Of a stretch of 60,000 nucleotides of DNA, positions 26,624 to 60,000 are shown piece by piece; the first letter of the stretch is position 1; the number at the start of each line of letters is the position of its first letter. Location of the stretch: NCBI GenBank assembly GCA_914767715.1, contig OU612068.1, positions 7,070,001 to 7,130,000 on the forward strand, written 5' to 3'. Position numbers and translations under genes: made by a program. A model generated the notes under the pieces. The model was not told where the DNA came from. It saw only the letters and a program-made list of their open reading frames with translations, and ran no database searches. This DNA is from Membranipora membranacea. Lineage: Eukaryota; Bryozoa; Gymnolaemata; Cheilostomatida; Membraniporidae.

Positions 26624-28603
26624 TTCCGCATAGATCCTCCACCTTCAAATCAAAACACCAAATCAAAACACTGACTGATGAGTGTCTGAAAGCTTAGTAA
26701 GTTAGCAAGAATCACAATGTATGGTACATACATAGTAGGGCCTAAATTATATACCCACAGCTTATTATACCTTATATACATTCTGTTACATATACATGCT
26801 GATGATACCTCACATGACAGTACAGTTACTGAGTGAGACCAAGGAGTACTACTAACTTAGTTAGTGGTTACAATACCAATAGAAGAGTTAGTAGTTGCCG
26901 TTGGCGTTGGTGTTTAAAAAATATACATATAATACATATATTGCAGTTCAGACAGGAACTCATGTGCATATGTTATTATAGATAGTTACCTATCTGGCTC
27001 TTTTCAGACTCTCGAGAGTTACATCAATGTCTTGCTATCCAGTTGTTGATAAGATTGGGCCTTTGCCCTACTCCTATCCCTTCAATTTTAAAAATAATTC
27101 CTGCATGTAAGAATTTTCATCTCACCTTATGATGACCTTGTGGCATAATTTTCAAAGAGTAACAGCCAATCCGAGATAGCCATTCAATCAGTCAGCTTTT
27201 GATTGGTTGAAATATTTCTAGAAGTCCACTATTTTCATTTTCTAACTTGACCTATTTTTCATAAAAGGTTAGAGTTCAAGTAAGTCAAGAAATAAATCTA
27301 GCAGTAGGCAAGTGAAGCAGGTGCTACATAATCAACTCAATAACCTTTCTCTAGTGTCCTAACAGTCTAAGATATTCACTGATGAGTACTATGTAACCTG
27401 TTATTCATTCCAGTTAAAGCCTTACCATTGATACAATATGTATTGTAGTCCTTCATGATTGAATGAATACTTTTAATTAATAAATAATGCAATATTTTTC
27501 TTAGACTACCTACTAGCTTAGCTAGAGGATTTAAACTTCATTGGACAGTCTCACTGACTCCATCTCTCACCTCCTCAGGCAGTCTAGCCCGGTGTGTCTG
27601 CGTCAATGGTCAGAGTATACTAATAGTCTCTCCATGTTGTTTGACTTCCAGCTAACATATTGAACCACTGTTCTTTAACTGGATGGGCATCTTGTTTGAG
27701 TCCTCTAGCATAACTCAACTGAAACTATTATATCATCATGCACACGATACTGCTATAGTGTATTTCTATAATGTGCGTAATATTTCCTTTATAGATAGCT
27801 ACAATTGATTCATTTACACAGAGGAAGACGAGTGGAGATCATATTTTGGGAGGACGGGTGAAGGAGTTGGTACAATCGAGAGTGTTTGAGTTTTACTAGC
27901 TCTCATCAACTCAGAACTTCCCTGTATATTGTGCCTGAGGTTGTACAAATGGTGCTCGTCATGTAGGTCTGCAGGTGCTGAATGGGCAGGTGAGAATTCT
28001 GAGATATATTTTGCTTTCCTACTGTATTATGATAACCTGAGAAAGAAACTACAAAAGCCTGCCCTAACTCAAAGCATGGCACTATGTTGCAAGTGCAACT
28101 ACATTAGCCTTGTCATGTGGTTACGTTTTGTAGCTGCGTGACAAGGCTACTGTGAAGGTTGTCTGCTCCTGAATGATAGTTTGATATGTAGCCGTGACAT
28201 CATACGGCGGGAAGTACTGTACTATTAGGAGCTCTCTTATATCTAGGACTCCAAGGTGTGTGGTTGTATATGATCAACACTCTTGCGGACATTTTATGTG
28301 TATACTTATATATGTGCCAACCTTACAGCTACAAGTACACCCCTCTGTGTAACTATTAGCTGTGCATAGGCTCTAACACTAGTGCTGAAAATCGGAACTG
28401 TACATGAAGAAACTCCTCTAATGTTTATACCCTACATTCTCAATAGCCACTAGCTTTATGGATCTGCCTAGCTCCCAGCAGATGCTAAAGAAATAATTTA
28501 ATTCTACTTGCCTTATTGCATTTGCCTCAATTTTATGCTAATATGTCTTATGTCAGCTAGCAGTATACCTCACCTTGCTGGTGGTGCTTGCAATACTCAC
28601 TTA
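26624..28603. other. Divergent intergenic region between IPO11 and NALCN
   Basis: About 2 kb between the two start codons. It should contain both promoters and any NALCN 5' untranslated exon. No homologous coding exon is visible; open frames at 27929-28141 and on the complement of 28597-28794 look like chance. NALCN reading frame is open upstream of the chosen ATG, with further in-frame ATGs near 28534 and 28546. Confidence 0.5.
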
Positions 28604-51109
<22,506 letters not shown>

Positions 51110-51714
51110 TAATTATATTTCTATTTTTTTCTCTGCTGAGGATCTTCATGTTATGACTTTGATTGAGTGCTGCCATTACGTTATCAGCCATATTATTATT
51201 TATTTTTTGAAACTGATTTCTGTTTTGTTAGCTTAATTTTAATTTTCTAATCTAGTCTTTTGTATAAACAACATTTCTAAAAGTTAGGAGAGAGATGTTC
51301 GCATCTCTGATAAACCACAATCTACACATTTGTTAGTAACAAGCACATCACCTCACACCAATTTTCAATATTATCATTACAGTGTCATGATCCTTTTGTT
51401 ATGGTACAGAGTTGTCCTGAGAAAAGAACTCCATTGCCTTTATTTCTAGTCTATAGAGACTTTGATGTCATACTTGAGAATTTCTGTCTATCAATCTCTA
51501 TATAAGAAATGTCAGGTTTTATTTTTGCTTAGTATGTTGAGTTTGAAGTCTGGAGTTACATCTCCTGTTGTTATTGAACTTATTTTGTTACAAAGAATCT
51601 AGTCGCTGTTTGTAAAAGGCACCCTTGAACAAGTTTATATGGATAATCTATATTTAATTTTTTATTTAATTAATTTTACTTACGGTATTATCACGATGAA
51701 ATCATACTTTAGGT

Positions 51715-51720
51715 AATAAA
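51715..51720 (+). terminator. NALCN: Candidate NALCN polyadenylation signal
   Basis: AATAAA about 605 bases after the stop codon (51107-51109). The sequence from 51110 to here shows no other gene and would be the 3' UTR. Confidence 0.45.
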
Positions 51721-51927
51721 TGTTTGTCTTCAGAGCATTGTCACTCGGCACCGTTAGTATGACATGTTTGCACATGACCTGTCGAGGGGAGCAACAGCGA
51801 ATGCAAGCAAATGGATTAAATCGAAAAAAGCCTACATCAACTGAAGGAATTGCTTTATATATCCCATTCCACTGCCCTTAAATAATATCTCTCTGATGGA
51901 ACGTATGAAGAAGACCACCATGCTTGG

Positions 51928-52320
51928 TATATATATATATATATACTTTATTATTGCCGATCAAAGTCAATGACAAATAAAGACCAGGCATAAATAGATA
52001 AAAAGGAAGCAGTCTGTGTATTTATGGAAAATATCGTTATCTATAAATGATATCCTGTTTATGGAAGGACGATCTCGGGCTTCCAAAAATTTCATGCATG
52101 GATTATTTTCAAATTGCTTAACCTTTGCAGTATCTCTAAAACACAAAATATCAAGATGTATATTGAGCTCTTCGACAGCTTAAGCAATGAGAGTCTCTCT
52201 TCATATTCCTCCTTGTATGGAATCATAATTCTAGTGCAGAGCCTTTGAAACCTTTCCAGATTTTCCTTGCCTTTTTCGGAAAATGAAAAAGGTTCTATCA
52301 TCACTTAATGCGAACATTAC
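51928..52320 (-). mobile_element. 3' remnant of a non-LTR retrotransposon (tentative)
   Basis: On the minus strand an open stretch (about 52304 to 52092) reads LERFQRLCTRIMIPYK and YEERLSLLKL, resembling the segment just after the reverse transcriptase in many animal LINEs (L-E-x-x-Q-R-R, then Y-x-E-R-L). It is followed by stops, then GGCAATAATAAAG and a (TA)n run at 51928-51946, like a LINE 3' end with a simple-repeat tail. No catalytic reverse transcriptase motif is left. Confidence 0.45.
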
Positions 52321-52783
52321 CGCATCAATAAAATTTTTGTAGCTGCATGTAAAGGACAAATATTATTGTACTCTATATCTCCAATATTTTCTCTTAGAAT
52401 GCTCGAAATCTCCTATGATTTCTTATTTGTGAAACAATGTTTTTATGCTGGAAATCTGTGTAACGTAAAAACGTTATCGTCCTTGAGATGCTTTAATTAG
52501 GATTAATTAATATTAAATCTATGGCCAGGCCTGCCGTTCATCGATATTGCATGTTCCCTACACCTAGGAATAAGCAGGGAGGATTCCAATCGAATTCTCC
52601 ATTGTGTAACCAATGAAGGTAGTTAATTGGTGTAACCAAGGGGTAACTTATCAAAACAATTATTGCATTTTTAGGCAAAAGAGACAATATATACAACAAT
52701 ATTATCTCAAAACAAGAGTTGTCTTCCTAAAGTTGTTACATATCCCGAGTAGACAACCCCATTTATGACCTTTGTACTGACTG

Positions 52784-52791
52784 TATATAAA
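52784..52791 (+). promoter_or_regulatory. Candidate TATA box of the dehydrogenase gene
   Basis: TATATAAA ends 29 bases before the ATG at 52821. Standard TATA spacing would put transcription start almost on the ATG, leaving a very short 5' UTR, so this may be chance. Confidence 0.3.
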
Positions 52792-52820
52792 TTGCTGTAG
52801 CTGCAGATTACATCACAACA

Positions 52821-55800
52821 ATGTCAGTTGCCTGTAAGCTTGCCAGAAGGGCCTCCAGCTCACTCTTCAGCCCAAAGCTTCCACCCAACACAACAAGTGC
52901 ACAACAAAGTTGGAGGAACAGCTCTTCAATAGTATGTGATGACAATGAGACTGCAGGATTTTACACTGAGGAGCACCTACAGCTTAAAAATTCGTTGAGA
53001 AAGGTATACAATACAACCACACTAACACAGTAGACTCACTGGCAACAGTCGAGTTACATTACAACAATCAATGCATAAACTAGCAGAGAAAGCTTTAATA
53101 CAAATACAAAGCTTCATACAATCAAAGTTCAATGCATAGATCACATGCAATCATTCACTAGAGATTCGTTTTAGTTTTGCCTAGTAGTTTTCCAGCTTGC
53201 ATCACATGTGCACTCATCCTAGTAGAATGATAATGTACTATATTTACTCAGCCATTGAACTTGGTTTACACTACAGCTGTTAGTGTTGTTCTATCATCTA
53301 TCCAATAGTTCATTGATCTATCTATGGCTTACCTTGGCTTCAATTTCCTCAAAATATGAGGAGGGGTGGTATGCTTCGCTCCAGCCTCCGACCTGAGACC
53401 CTAGTATGCCAGATGTCCTGTTGTAATTACCACCATCACAATTTACTCAACGCTTTTCAAAGTATACCATGACCTGTCGCTGGCAACGAGTGTGGTGCGT
53501 CATGATACATGTTGTGAGGAAGCCTTTACGGTAGTCTTGGAACGTTTATATTGAGAGGCAGTTTGCTGTAAGGCAGTTTTAAGACGCTGTAAGACGGTCT
53601 GTCTGAAGCATCGAACTAAGGTCCAACCTAAACCTTTGATTTAGTGGATCCCCTGTTATGTACCTTACAGAACTGGATCACTTTTGTAATATCTGTTATA
53701 GATTATTGAGAAAGATATCAACCCTCACGTTGACGAATGGGAGGCAAATAAGAAATTTCCTGCACATCAGGTGTTCAAAAAGCTGGGTGACAATGGATTT
53801 CTTGGTGTCACAAAACCTGTTGGTTAGTGATTGTTTATTGAATATAGTCAAAAGGCACATTTGCACTTGTCAACTTTGATGCTGATTTTATAACTTGATA
53901 ATGGGCAACGGGATAACTGGCATTATTAGCAGATAAAGAAACAATGCGATGCAATGTATTTTAAGTAACAAAGGTAGCTGCAAGATTAGAAGACTATTTC
54001 AGAACTGTGATGTATCACCCACTTTTACTATTTTAGAATACGGCGGATTGGGGCTTGATTTCACCTATAGCGTAGCAGTGGCTGAAGAGCTAGGTAACAT
54101 TAACTGCGGAGCTATCCCTATGGCTATAGGAGTACAGACTGACATGGCGACCCCGGCACTGGCTAGATTCGCCAGCGATCAGATTAAGAAGGACTGGCTT
54201 GCACCTACTATAGCTGGTGATATGGTCGTCTGTCTCGGTGTCAGTGAACCTTCCGCTGGATCAGATGTCGCCAGTAAGAGAACATATGAAATAGATTTCA
54301 TTGCCTAAGGTTTTGTAGAATCTCCTTACTTAGAGTGATTGAGTTTCTCATATTTGTTTGATGTATAAAAACCTGAATATGTACATGCATAGCCTTTCAC
54401 TCTTTATTCCCAACGTTTTTCCCAATCGCTTTGGCACATTCCGGAAACCATTCTAACAAGTTGACATTGTCTGCCAACAAAAAGAGGATAGTAATAATTG
54501 CCATCAACTCTATCACAGAAATTTAAAACGACAAGATGGACACGCATTCAAGATATTGGCCTCCCATAACCATCCATATCTTATATATGCAGATATAAAG
54601 ACAACAGCTAAACGAGATGGTGATGATTTGATCATCAATGGTTCTAAGATGTGGATCACAAATGGAGCTCAGGCAGATTACATGTGTTTACTAGCTAATA
54701 CTAATCAGGGACCAGCTCATAAATCTAAATCTCTTATTGTACTCCCAATGAACCTGCCAGGTTAGCAGTCAGATGATGAACAGCCAACTTTCTAAGATCA
54801 GATTTCTTCACTTGGAATGCTATAGTGACCTGCTTTTCCTTTTTGAACTTTTGTTTAAAGTGATTTTAGCGTTTCCAAAGTATTTGAGCGTATCTGTCGT
54901 TCCTCAGGAATTGGTAGCAATATTGATAACAGTAATTTAATTATATTTATTGTCTTTGTTGTCAGGTATCAAAGTCCAGTTGATAGATAAGATAGGTATG
55001 CACAGCTCGGACACTACTATGATTTTCTTTGAGGATGTGAGAGTACCAGCCAGTAATATCATCGGACAGGAAGGCAAAGGTTTCACATATCAGATGTTAC
55101 AATTCCAAGAGGAGCGACTGTGGGCAGCCGCAGGAGGTAATCTCACGGTCCATTGAGGTGTTATAAAGTTGCTTTGTCAGGGCATGATGATGATCATTGT
55201 CTCTTAACCCTGCAATCAAGTTGAAAATAAATTCAATTGACTAAGTCGTGCTGGAATATCCAAAATTCATCTATTTTTTGTACAAATATGTACTTGTCAG
55301 TGCTCAGTGATGCCCAGATTGATGGTAGTAGCATTTCACTATCAGCCAATCATTATCAATCAGTACCACATTCCGAATGGAATGGTTGATAATGAAGTGT
55401 TACTGGTGATGGTAGTAGCAATTCATTATAAACCACAGTCCAATCAGAATGTGATTAATATTGATGTGTTGCTACCATCAATCTGGGCGAGATTTGAGCA
55501 CAAAATTGTCTATTCATTCTTAAATATAGTATACTTTTTATTTAGTCCATTGGAGTTATCTTCTCATTAGTTGTACATAGACAACTCCTGAAAGCTTATT
55601 GTGATATCTTTGTTGTAGTTATTGTACCATTCCTGAAGTGTATACGTGACACAGCACAGTATTGTCAGGATAGGAAGGCTTTTGGTAAGAGTATACTAGA
55701 TCAGCAGGTAGTCCATTACAGACTATGTGAGCTGGCAACTGAAGTTGAGCTACTCAGATCTCTTCTATATAGAGCAGCGCGTGAGTATGTTGGTTAAAAC

Positions 55801-56814
55801 ATAAAAATGTTGGTTAAAATTGCAAGGGTTAGTCACCTACCACATCGTGGCGGCAAAATAGTGTGTGCCTTAAGGGCGAGGCTGCAATGTCTGCGCCAAT
55901 TTGCTCTCAGTTTGTAGGCAGGTCGGAGCACACCTTGGGGTCCAACAACTCCCAGTAGTCAGTGGACTGCAGTGGGATTCGAACCCACGACCTTCAACAC
56001 TTGCATGCTGAAGGTCCGGCGCTCTAACCACTGAGCCACCTACTACTCCTACTACTATTTTATGTTATTAGTCTGAATATCTGAGGATAGACACTAAGTA
56101 GATTGATATATATATATATATATATATAATATGATATCTCCCTGAGCATGCACACTAGAACTAAGGCCAGCAGTAATGTTACTTGCAAACAAGCTGAAAA
56201 TTTTTTGGGCCATCAACTCTGACAACGTAAGAGTATAACACGTGTGTTGGATTGGTCATTTATATAATAATAAGGTGATGCAATTTTGTTCACGTCTCTG
56301 ATGACAAATTGCTGAAACTTAATAATGTCAACTCATGACCACAAACTTATATATCTTGTAGAGCAACATGTATCTGGTCAAAATGTCACCAAGATGGCTT
56401 CAATGGCTAAATTAAAATGTGGCCGATTAGCTCGAGAGATACCCGACTCTTGTTTACAGTACTGGGGCGGTATGGGATTCACTGCTGATGTCATCATCAG
56501 CAGATTTTTCAGGTAATTATGTCAAACAATTATGAATGTTCATGTGAAAATATGCTATTCTGTTTTATAATTCTATGGTCTATATCAACATAAAATATTC
56601 CATGATTCATTAGTCGAAGTGACTGGCAAAACGTCGAAATAAGTTGATTCAAATTTTTGACCATTATATATCTAATTCAGAATCACATTGTATAGTGTGA
56701 AATTTCTTTGTTTACAGGGATTTCAGATTGATATCCATCGGAGGCGGTGCAGATGAGGTTATGCTGTCCATTATTGCCAAGGAGATGGGCATTCATCCAC
56801 CTTTCAAGAGTTAA
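52821..56814 (+). CDS. Mitochondrial acyl-CoA dehydrogenase, LCAD/IVD-like
   Basis: Exons 52821-53003, 53702-53822, 54037-54273, 54593-54760, 54966-55136, 55619-55780, 56362-56512, 56718-56814 join in phase to 1290 nt, 429 aa. Acyl-CoA dehydrogenases are FAD enzymes of the mitochondrial matrix that introduce the alpha-beta double bond and pass electrons to ETF. Residues 1-35 are rich in Arg and Ser with no acidic residue, as in a mitochondrial presequence. GVSEPSAGSD (169-178) is the FAD/substrate signature; QYWGGMGF...RFFRD (380-399) fits the second family signature. The catalytic base is most likely Glu286 in FQEERLW, the helix-G position used by long-chain and isovaleryl enzymes; the short/medium-chain position (Glu in EGT) is Gly407 in IGGGADEV. 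The closest group I recall is that annotated as probable acyl-CoA dehydrogenase 6 in invertebrates; the acyl substrate cannot be read from sequence. The intron 55781-56361 holds a SINE. Confidence 0.93.
55298..55503. mobile_element. Inverted-repeat MITE in a dehydrogenase intron
   Basis: GCCCAGATTGATGGTAG near the left end (from 55313) is repeated exactly inverted near the right end (CTACCATCAATCTGGGC, to about 55493), with a further outer match GTGCTCA. Inside, GATGGTAGTAGCA occurs twice in direct orientation. Termini and duplication are not resolved. Confidence 0.65.
55850..56050 (-). mobile_element. tRNA-derived SINE
   Basis: On the minus strand the head reads like a tRNA: box A TGGCTCAGTGG (complement of 56028-56038) and box B GGTTCGAATCC (complement of 55975-55985). 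The D-arm is intact, but the anticodon region forms a 7-bp stem (ACCTTCA/TGAAGGT) with a 12-base loop instead of 5 bp and 7 bases, so it cannot be a working tRNA. About 110 bases of body follow to near 55860. Both boxes are internal RNA polymerase III promoter elements. Confidence 0.7.
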
Positions 56815-57023
56815 GTCATGATATATTTCAATTGCCTTAGTGGTGGTGGTATTTTGTGCTTCATTAGCAAGGCAAAAAAAGGTGACTTTAAAATATTGCT
56901 GATGAAATTCTGTCCAAATTATATGTGTGACACAGAACTCTTTGTTTTTTCCACTCTGTAGTGTGGAGACCTGTTTCTAAGTCATTCATAAAAGTGAATC
57001 ATTTTCCTGATTCTCAATTTTTT

Positions 57024-57040
57024 TTTATTATAATTTTATT
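57024..57040 (-). terminator. YOD1: YOD1 polyadenylation signals
   Basis: The minus strand carries two AATAAA hexamers (57035-57040 and 57024-57029), 140-155 bases past the YOD1 stop codon at 57179-57181. Confidence 0.5.
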
Positions 57041-57145
57041 TTTCTCATTTAGAATGAAATGTGCACTTGAAAAGCAGCAAGATTTGGAAGATTAATACTT
57101 TTAAAACTTGATATTGTACATTGATACTAAAATCATCAGATCTTT

Positions 57146-57151
57146 AATAAA
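57146..57151 (+). terminator. Dehydrogenase polyadenylation signal
   Basis: AATAAA about 330 bases after the stop codon (56812-56814) and only 28 bases short of the YOD1 stop codon on the other strand. Confidence 0.55.
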
Positions 57152-57178
57152 CTATCAGAACAAATAACCATTATCATT

Positions 57179-59500
57179 TTAGTATTCCCCAAAATTGATG
57201 TGTTTGGTTTCTTCTGCATGCTGCATAGCATCCGTATTTCCTGCAAGTGCTTTGCCACATACAAGACATTTGAGTTTGAAGTTCTTGGCATCCGTGAATT
57301 GCCGTTTTGATTTCTCGGTTTCTGCAAGAAGTAACGCTCTTGCCAATATTGCGTCATCATTAGCGGGAAACAGTGTTCTTTGTCTGGTGGGCGAGTCTTC
57401 CAGCAGTGGATCATAATGTATTCCATCGTATATCAAAAGTATTCTGTTCTGGAACTTATCCTCACCAAATTTCTCTACTCTTGTATACTGTATATCTACT
57501 ACGTCAATTTCGACCCTGAAATGTTCACAAAGGATGGACAACTCTATACCTCCTCCCCAAGACTCAGATTTCTTTATCCAGTCGGCATATGCAGCTGGTG
57601 GTCTTCCTATAAAGAAAGAAATTTGGAATTTCTGAATGAATGGGACACACTGCATCAACGAGCTGATGAAAGCAGCCCAAAGAAGAGGCATTACAAGTTT
57701 GTTTGAGGTCATCCTCTCATCACTATTACAGCAGGGAGTTTGGGACCAAACTCCCTGATTACAGGCATTAGTAAACAGTAATAAATCAAAGAATTAGGCA
57801 ATAGAATCCAATACCAAAGGACATGTTGTGACCTGTATTAGTCAACCTTCCAATCAAAAGCTATTGCAATCAGGGATGAGTTGCAAAAAATAAATCTTTG
57901 ACAGTGACCAGCACAGTATGAGGCAAAGAATCACTTAAACTTAAATTTTGTTGTGACTTGGTGTTTCAATACATCCCAGGCTCAGGATACAATTGATCCT
58001 TCATATGAATACAAAATAATTTGATTGAGTGAAGTTATGGTCGTGAAGATTGAAATGCTTCGTTTCTGACATTTTATTCCTGCTGGCGAGAAATCTTTGT
58101 GATAGGCCTTATTGGTAGAGTAGACACAGAAAACTCCTATAGACAAGGAGAGAGCAGTAAACCGATCGCCAAAGAGGCCACAACAAAAGGGGAAAGAAAG
58201 TGATCGATGTTCTCACCTAGAAGTGCCTCTGTATATTTTTCTTTATCTGAGAGTATTTTATCTGCGACGACTTTGCGCATACTGTAAGTGTTAGACTGGT
58301 CTTCATGTCCTTTCAGACAGAGATTAATACTGGCAAACAGACAAGAGTTGTTGGCAGGTACAACTCTTCTTTTGATGGTTTGATCTTCTTTGGCGTGTTT
58401 TGGGTATTGATTATTGTCTGTACTTGATGAACTTCTTGCAGGTCTTTTACCTAAAGTGTGTAAAAAGAGAAGCACAGTGTCCATGAAAACAGATGCTGGG
58501 CGAAACCAAGAGTTGACAACTCAACTCGATCTAAATCGTACACAAAATTCCCATGGTAATATAGTATATCGCATATTAATGGATGCTGATTTTAATTGTT
58601 TTTCTACTTTAACATTAAACCGTCAGAGCAGTTCAAGGTTAAAGGTGATAGAAGATATCCACGTAGAGCAGCAATTGCTACAGTAAAATTTTTGCGAAAT
58701 TTTACGGAAAGAAAATCTCAGATCCCAGGAAATAACTATATAGCTGAAACAAACAATATTTTACAGTCTGGTTTTAATTCCATTACATACTTGGCAGACT
58801 AGAGGTGGATTTTCCATTAACTGAATGACCACTTCGTAGTTCCTCAACTATAATGACATCACCGGTCTGTATTCCGCAGTCTTTGAGCAAGGAGGTGTCA
58901 CCTACAACAAAATCAAAAAATATTAAAAAGTCAAAAATCCTAACAGGTCTAGTTGATATCACACAATAAGCAGGATTTAAAAAAATAATCTGCTTCCCGC
59001 ATGATAAACAATGTCCATGTTAGTAAAGCAGACATTCGCAAGCCACAAGTTGGCACCCGTAAAAATACATTATCATTTGTTGCTTCATCGGAGGACCTGC
59101 ATAGTATGAAGTTTGTCTTCATTTGAAATCGATTATCTATACCTATACCTCTACTTATCTATACTATGCCTGTAATATTTATAGTTCAGGGTATACTGAA
59201 TCAGATAATCATTTGCAAAATAACGGTTTTTCAGGTTTCCAGACATAATCTACTCAATTAAAACAATGCCCAATGGGGTTACACATGTAATTTTGTGTGC
59301 GCCCAGCTTTTCAGGATTGACTTGCCTGCACTAATTGGTGTGGGAGGAAACCCACACTTTAAGAGTATTTTATCCTGGGCTATCCCTGTCAGACTGAGTA
59401 TGAAAGCTTTTAGCTCCAGTAATGTTGACTCAGTGTCTAGGTCTCTGATCTGGTGCTGACCCGCAGCGCTCCTACATTTCAGCAGTAGTGGCTTAGCCAT
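57179..59500 (-). CDS. YOD1: Ubiquitin thioesterase OTU1 (YOD1)
   Basis: Exons on the minus strand: 59326-59500, 58791-58901, 58217-58450, 57179-57606; 948 nt, 315 aa (human 348, with a longer N-terminus). YOD1 is an OTU-family cysteine protease that works with p97/VCP in ER-associated degradation. Domains: a UBX-like ubiquitin fold at about 1-85 (p97 binding); an OTU domain with Cys132 in VPANNSCLFASI, WGGGIELSIL, and His237 in LLIYDGIHYDPL; then a C2H2 zinc finger (Cys287, Cys290, His303, His309) and the conserved ending HINFGEY. The residue three before Cys132 is Asn129 (codon 58350-58352), where YOD1/OTU1 proteins usually have Asp. The first intron uses a GC donor. The ATG at 59498-59500 opens the UBX-like fold directly. 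Tail-to-tail with the dehydrogenase. Confidence 0.94.
57732..57757. repeat. Short palindromic element, CAGGG family copy 3
   Basis: CAGGGAGTTTGG and CCAAACTCCCTG are exact reverse complements separated by GA. It lies in a YOD1 intron, about 41 kb from copies 1 and 2. Confidence 0.75.
58902..59325 (-). other. YOD1: GC-AG intron of YOD1
   Basis: The first YOD1 exon ends ...AGTGCAG and the intron begins GCAAGT, the strong donor context typical of GC-AG introns; the acceptor is TTGTAG. This junction gives PISAGDTSLLKDCG, aligning with the family pattern of a Gly-Asp-Thr after the beta-turn. A GT donor seven bases upstream (ATTA|GTGCAG) also keeps frame but drops two residues and has a poor consensus. 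Confidence 0.7.
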
Positions 59501-60000
59501 CCAGATTGAATTCTGCAAGAAGAAATCTACAAGTGATGGAACTAAAAATACTTTCTAACATAGGCAGGATCATTATTACAGCCTTCATAGTCATGAGGTT
59601 GGTGAATTACAAACCAGTAGAAACCACATAGACGCCCCAATTACTAAATGAATGGATTTACTACGTCTGGATATTATTATAGTATGTTGATTGGTCACTA
59701 TTTTGCGGCTGCGGGCAAATTTAACTTAGAATAGATAGAAAATGTCAACCTCAAAATGGGTATTGAGTGAGATTTTATCATCATAGGGCAATTAAGTTCA
59801 ACTATTAAATCTCAGTCAAACCTCTGCCCTACATAAAGTTTATGACTGTTATTCCCAATAAGAGTTGTCAAGTATAATGTTTTTCATGCAAACAACATCT
59901 TTTTTGTGGGTTATTAGTTTATTTATTTATAGAGGTTTTCTTAAAAGTGTACAGATAACAAAAGGAATTCTATTATAGGTAACTTGTTGACCTCTGAAAA
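59501..60000. other. Upstream flank of YOD1
   Basis: Expected to hold the YOD1 5' UTR and promoter. No TATA box, exon or repeat could be recognised. Confidence 0.4.

Larger units (their letters stand above)
51738..52820. other. Intergenic region between NALCN and the dehydrogenase
   Basis: It contains a fragment of the AGATCAAG-type repeat (about 51770-51830, with CGAGGGGAGCAACAGCGAATG), a retrotransposon 3' remnant on the minus strand (51928-52320), and a candidate TATA box at 52784. Nothing else recognisable lies between 52320 and 52780. Confidence 0.5.

Noticed and set aside
55970-56040. Functional tRNA gene on the minus strand
   Set aside because: Box A and B are fine, but the anticodon arm has the wrong stem and loop sizes and the acceptor ends do not pair, so it is a SINE head.

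Overview
This is animal (invertebrate, intron-rich) nuclear DNA, not a prokaryotic or viral window. Every recognisable gene is split by short to medium introns (about 70 to 2,100 bases) with GT-AG borders, AATAAA signals follow several genes, and the non-coding DNA carries small inverted-repeat transposons, a tRNA-derived SINE and a retrotransposon scrap. I built all gene models by hand: homologous protein segments were read in both strands and joined only where splice sites and reading phase agreed. All six models close in frame.

Layout. (1) 792-8399, minus: GPATCH1, a G-patch RNA-processing protein (16 exons, 945 aa). (2) 10778-13425, plus: an F-box protein (3 exons seen, 580 aa), head-to-head with GPATCH1. 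(3) 14076-26623, minus: importin-11, IPO11 (25 exons, 1035 aa), tail-to-tail with the F-box gene. (4) 28604-51109, plus: the four-domain sodium leak channel NALCN (34 constant exons plus a pair of alternative exons, about 1794 aa), head-to-head with IPO11. (5) 52821-56814, plus: a mitochondrial acyl-CoA dehydrogenase of the LCAD/IVD-like group (8 exons, 429 aa). (6) 57179-59500, minus: the OTU-family deubiquitinase YOD1 (4 exons, 315 aa), tail-to-tail with the dehydrogenase and probably overlapping it in the 3' UTRs. The genes are unrelated in function, which is ordinary for an animal genome.

The most interesting system is in NALCN. Two consecutive, phase-matched exons (34858-34995 and 36119-36259) each encode the domain II pore loop. 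One supplies a glutamate at the selectivity-filter position, the other a lysine. With glutamates in domains I, III and IV, one locus can make a calcium-channel-like EEEE pore or a sodium-channel-like EKEE pore. This switch is known for invertebrate NALCN, and having it in domain II suggests a protostome-type bilaterian. Details here look worth a second look: both exons are frame-neutral, the intron between them is long, and the E exon is the more diverged of the two.

Other points are a YOD1 whose conserved active-site Asp is Asn, a GC-AG intron in YOD1, a run of six symmetric phase-2 exons in the NALCN II-III linker, and several tiny transposons with target-site duplications. I cannot name the species from sequence alone.
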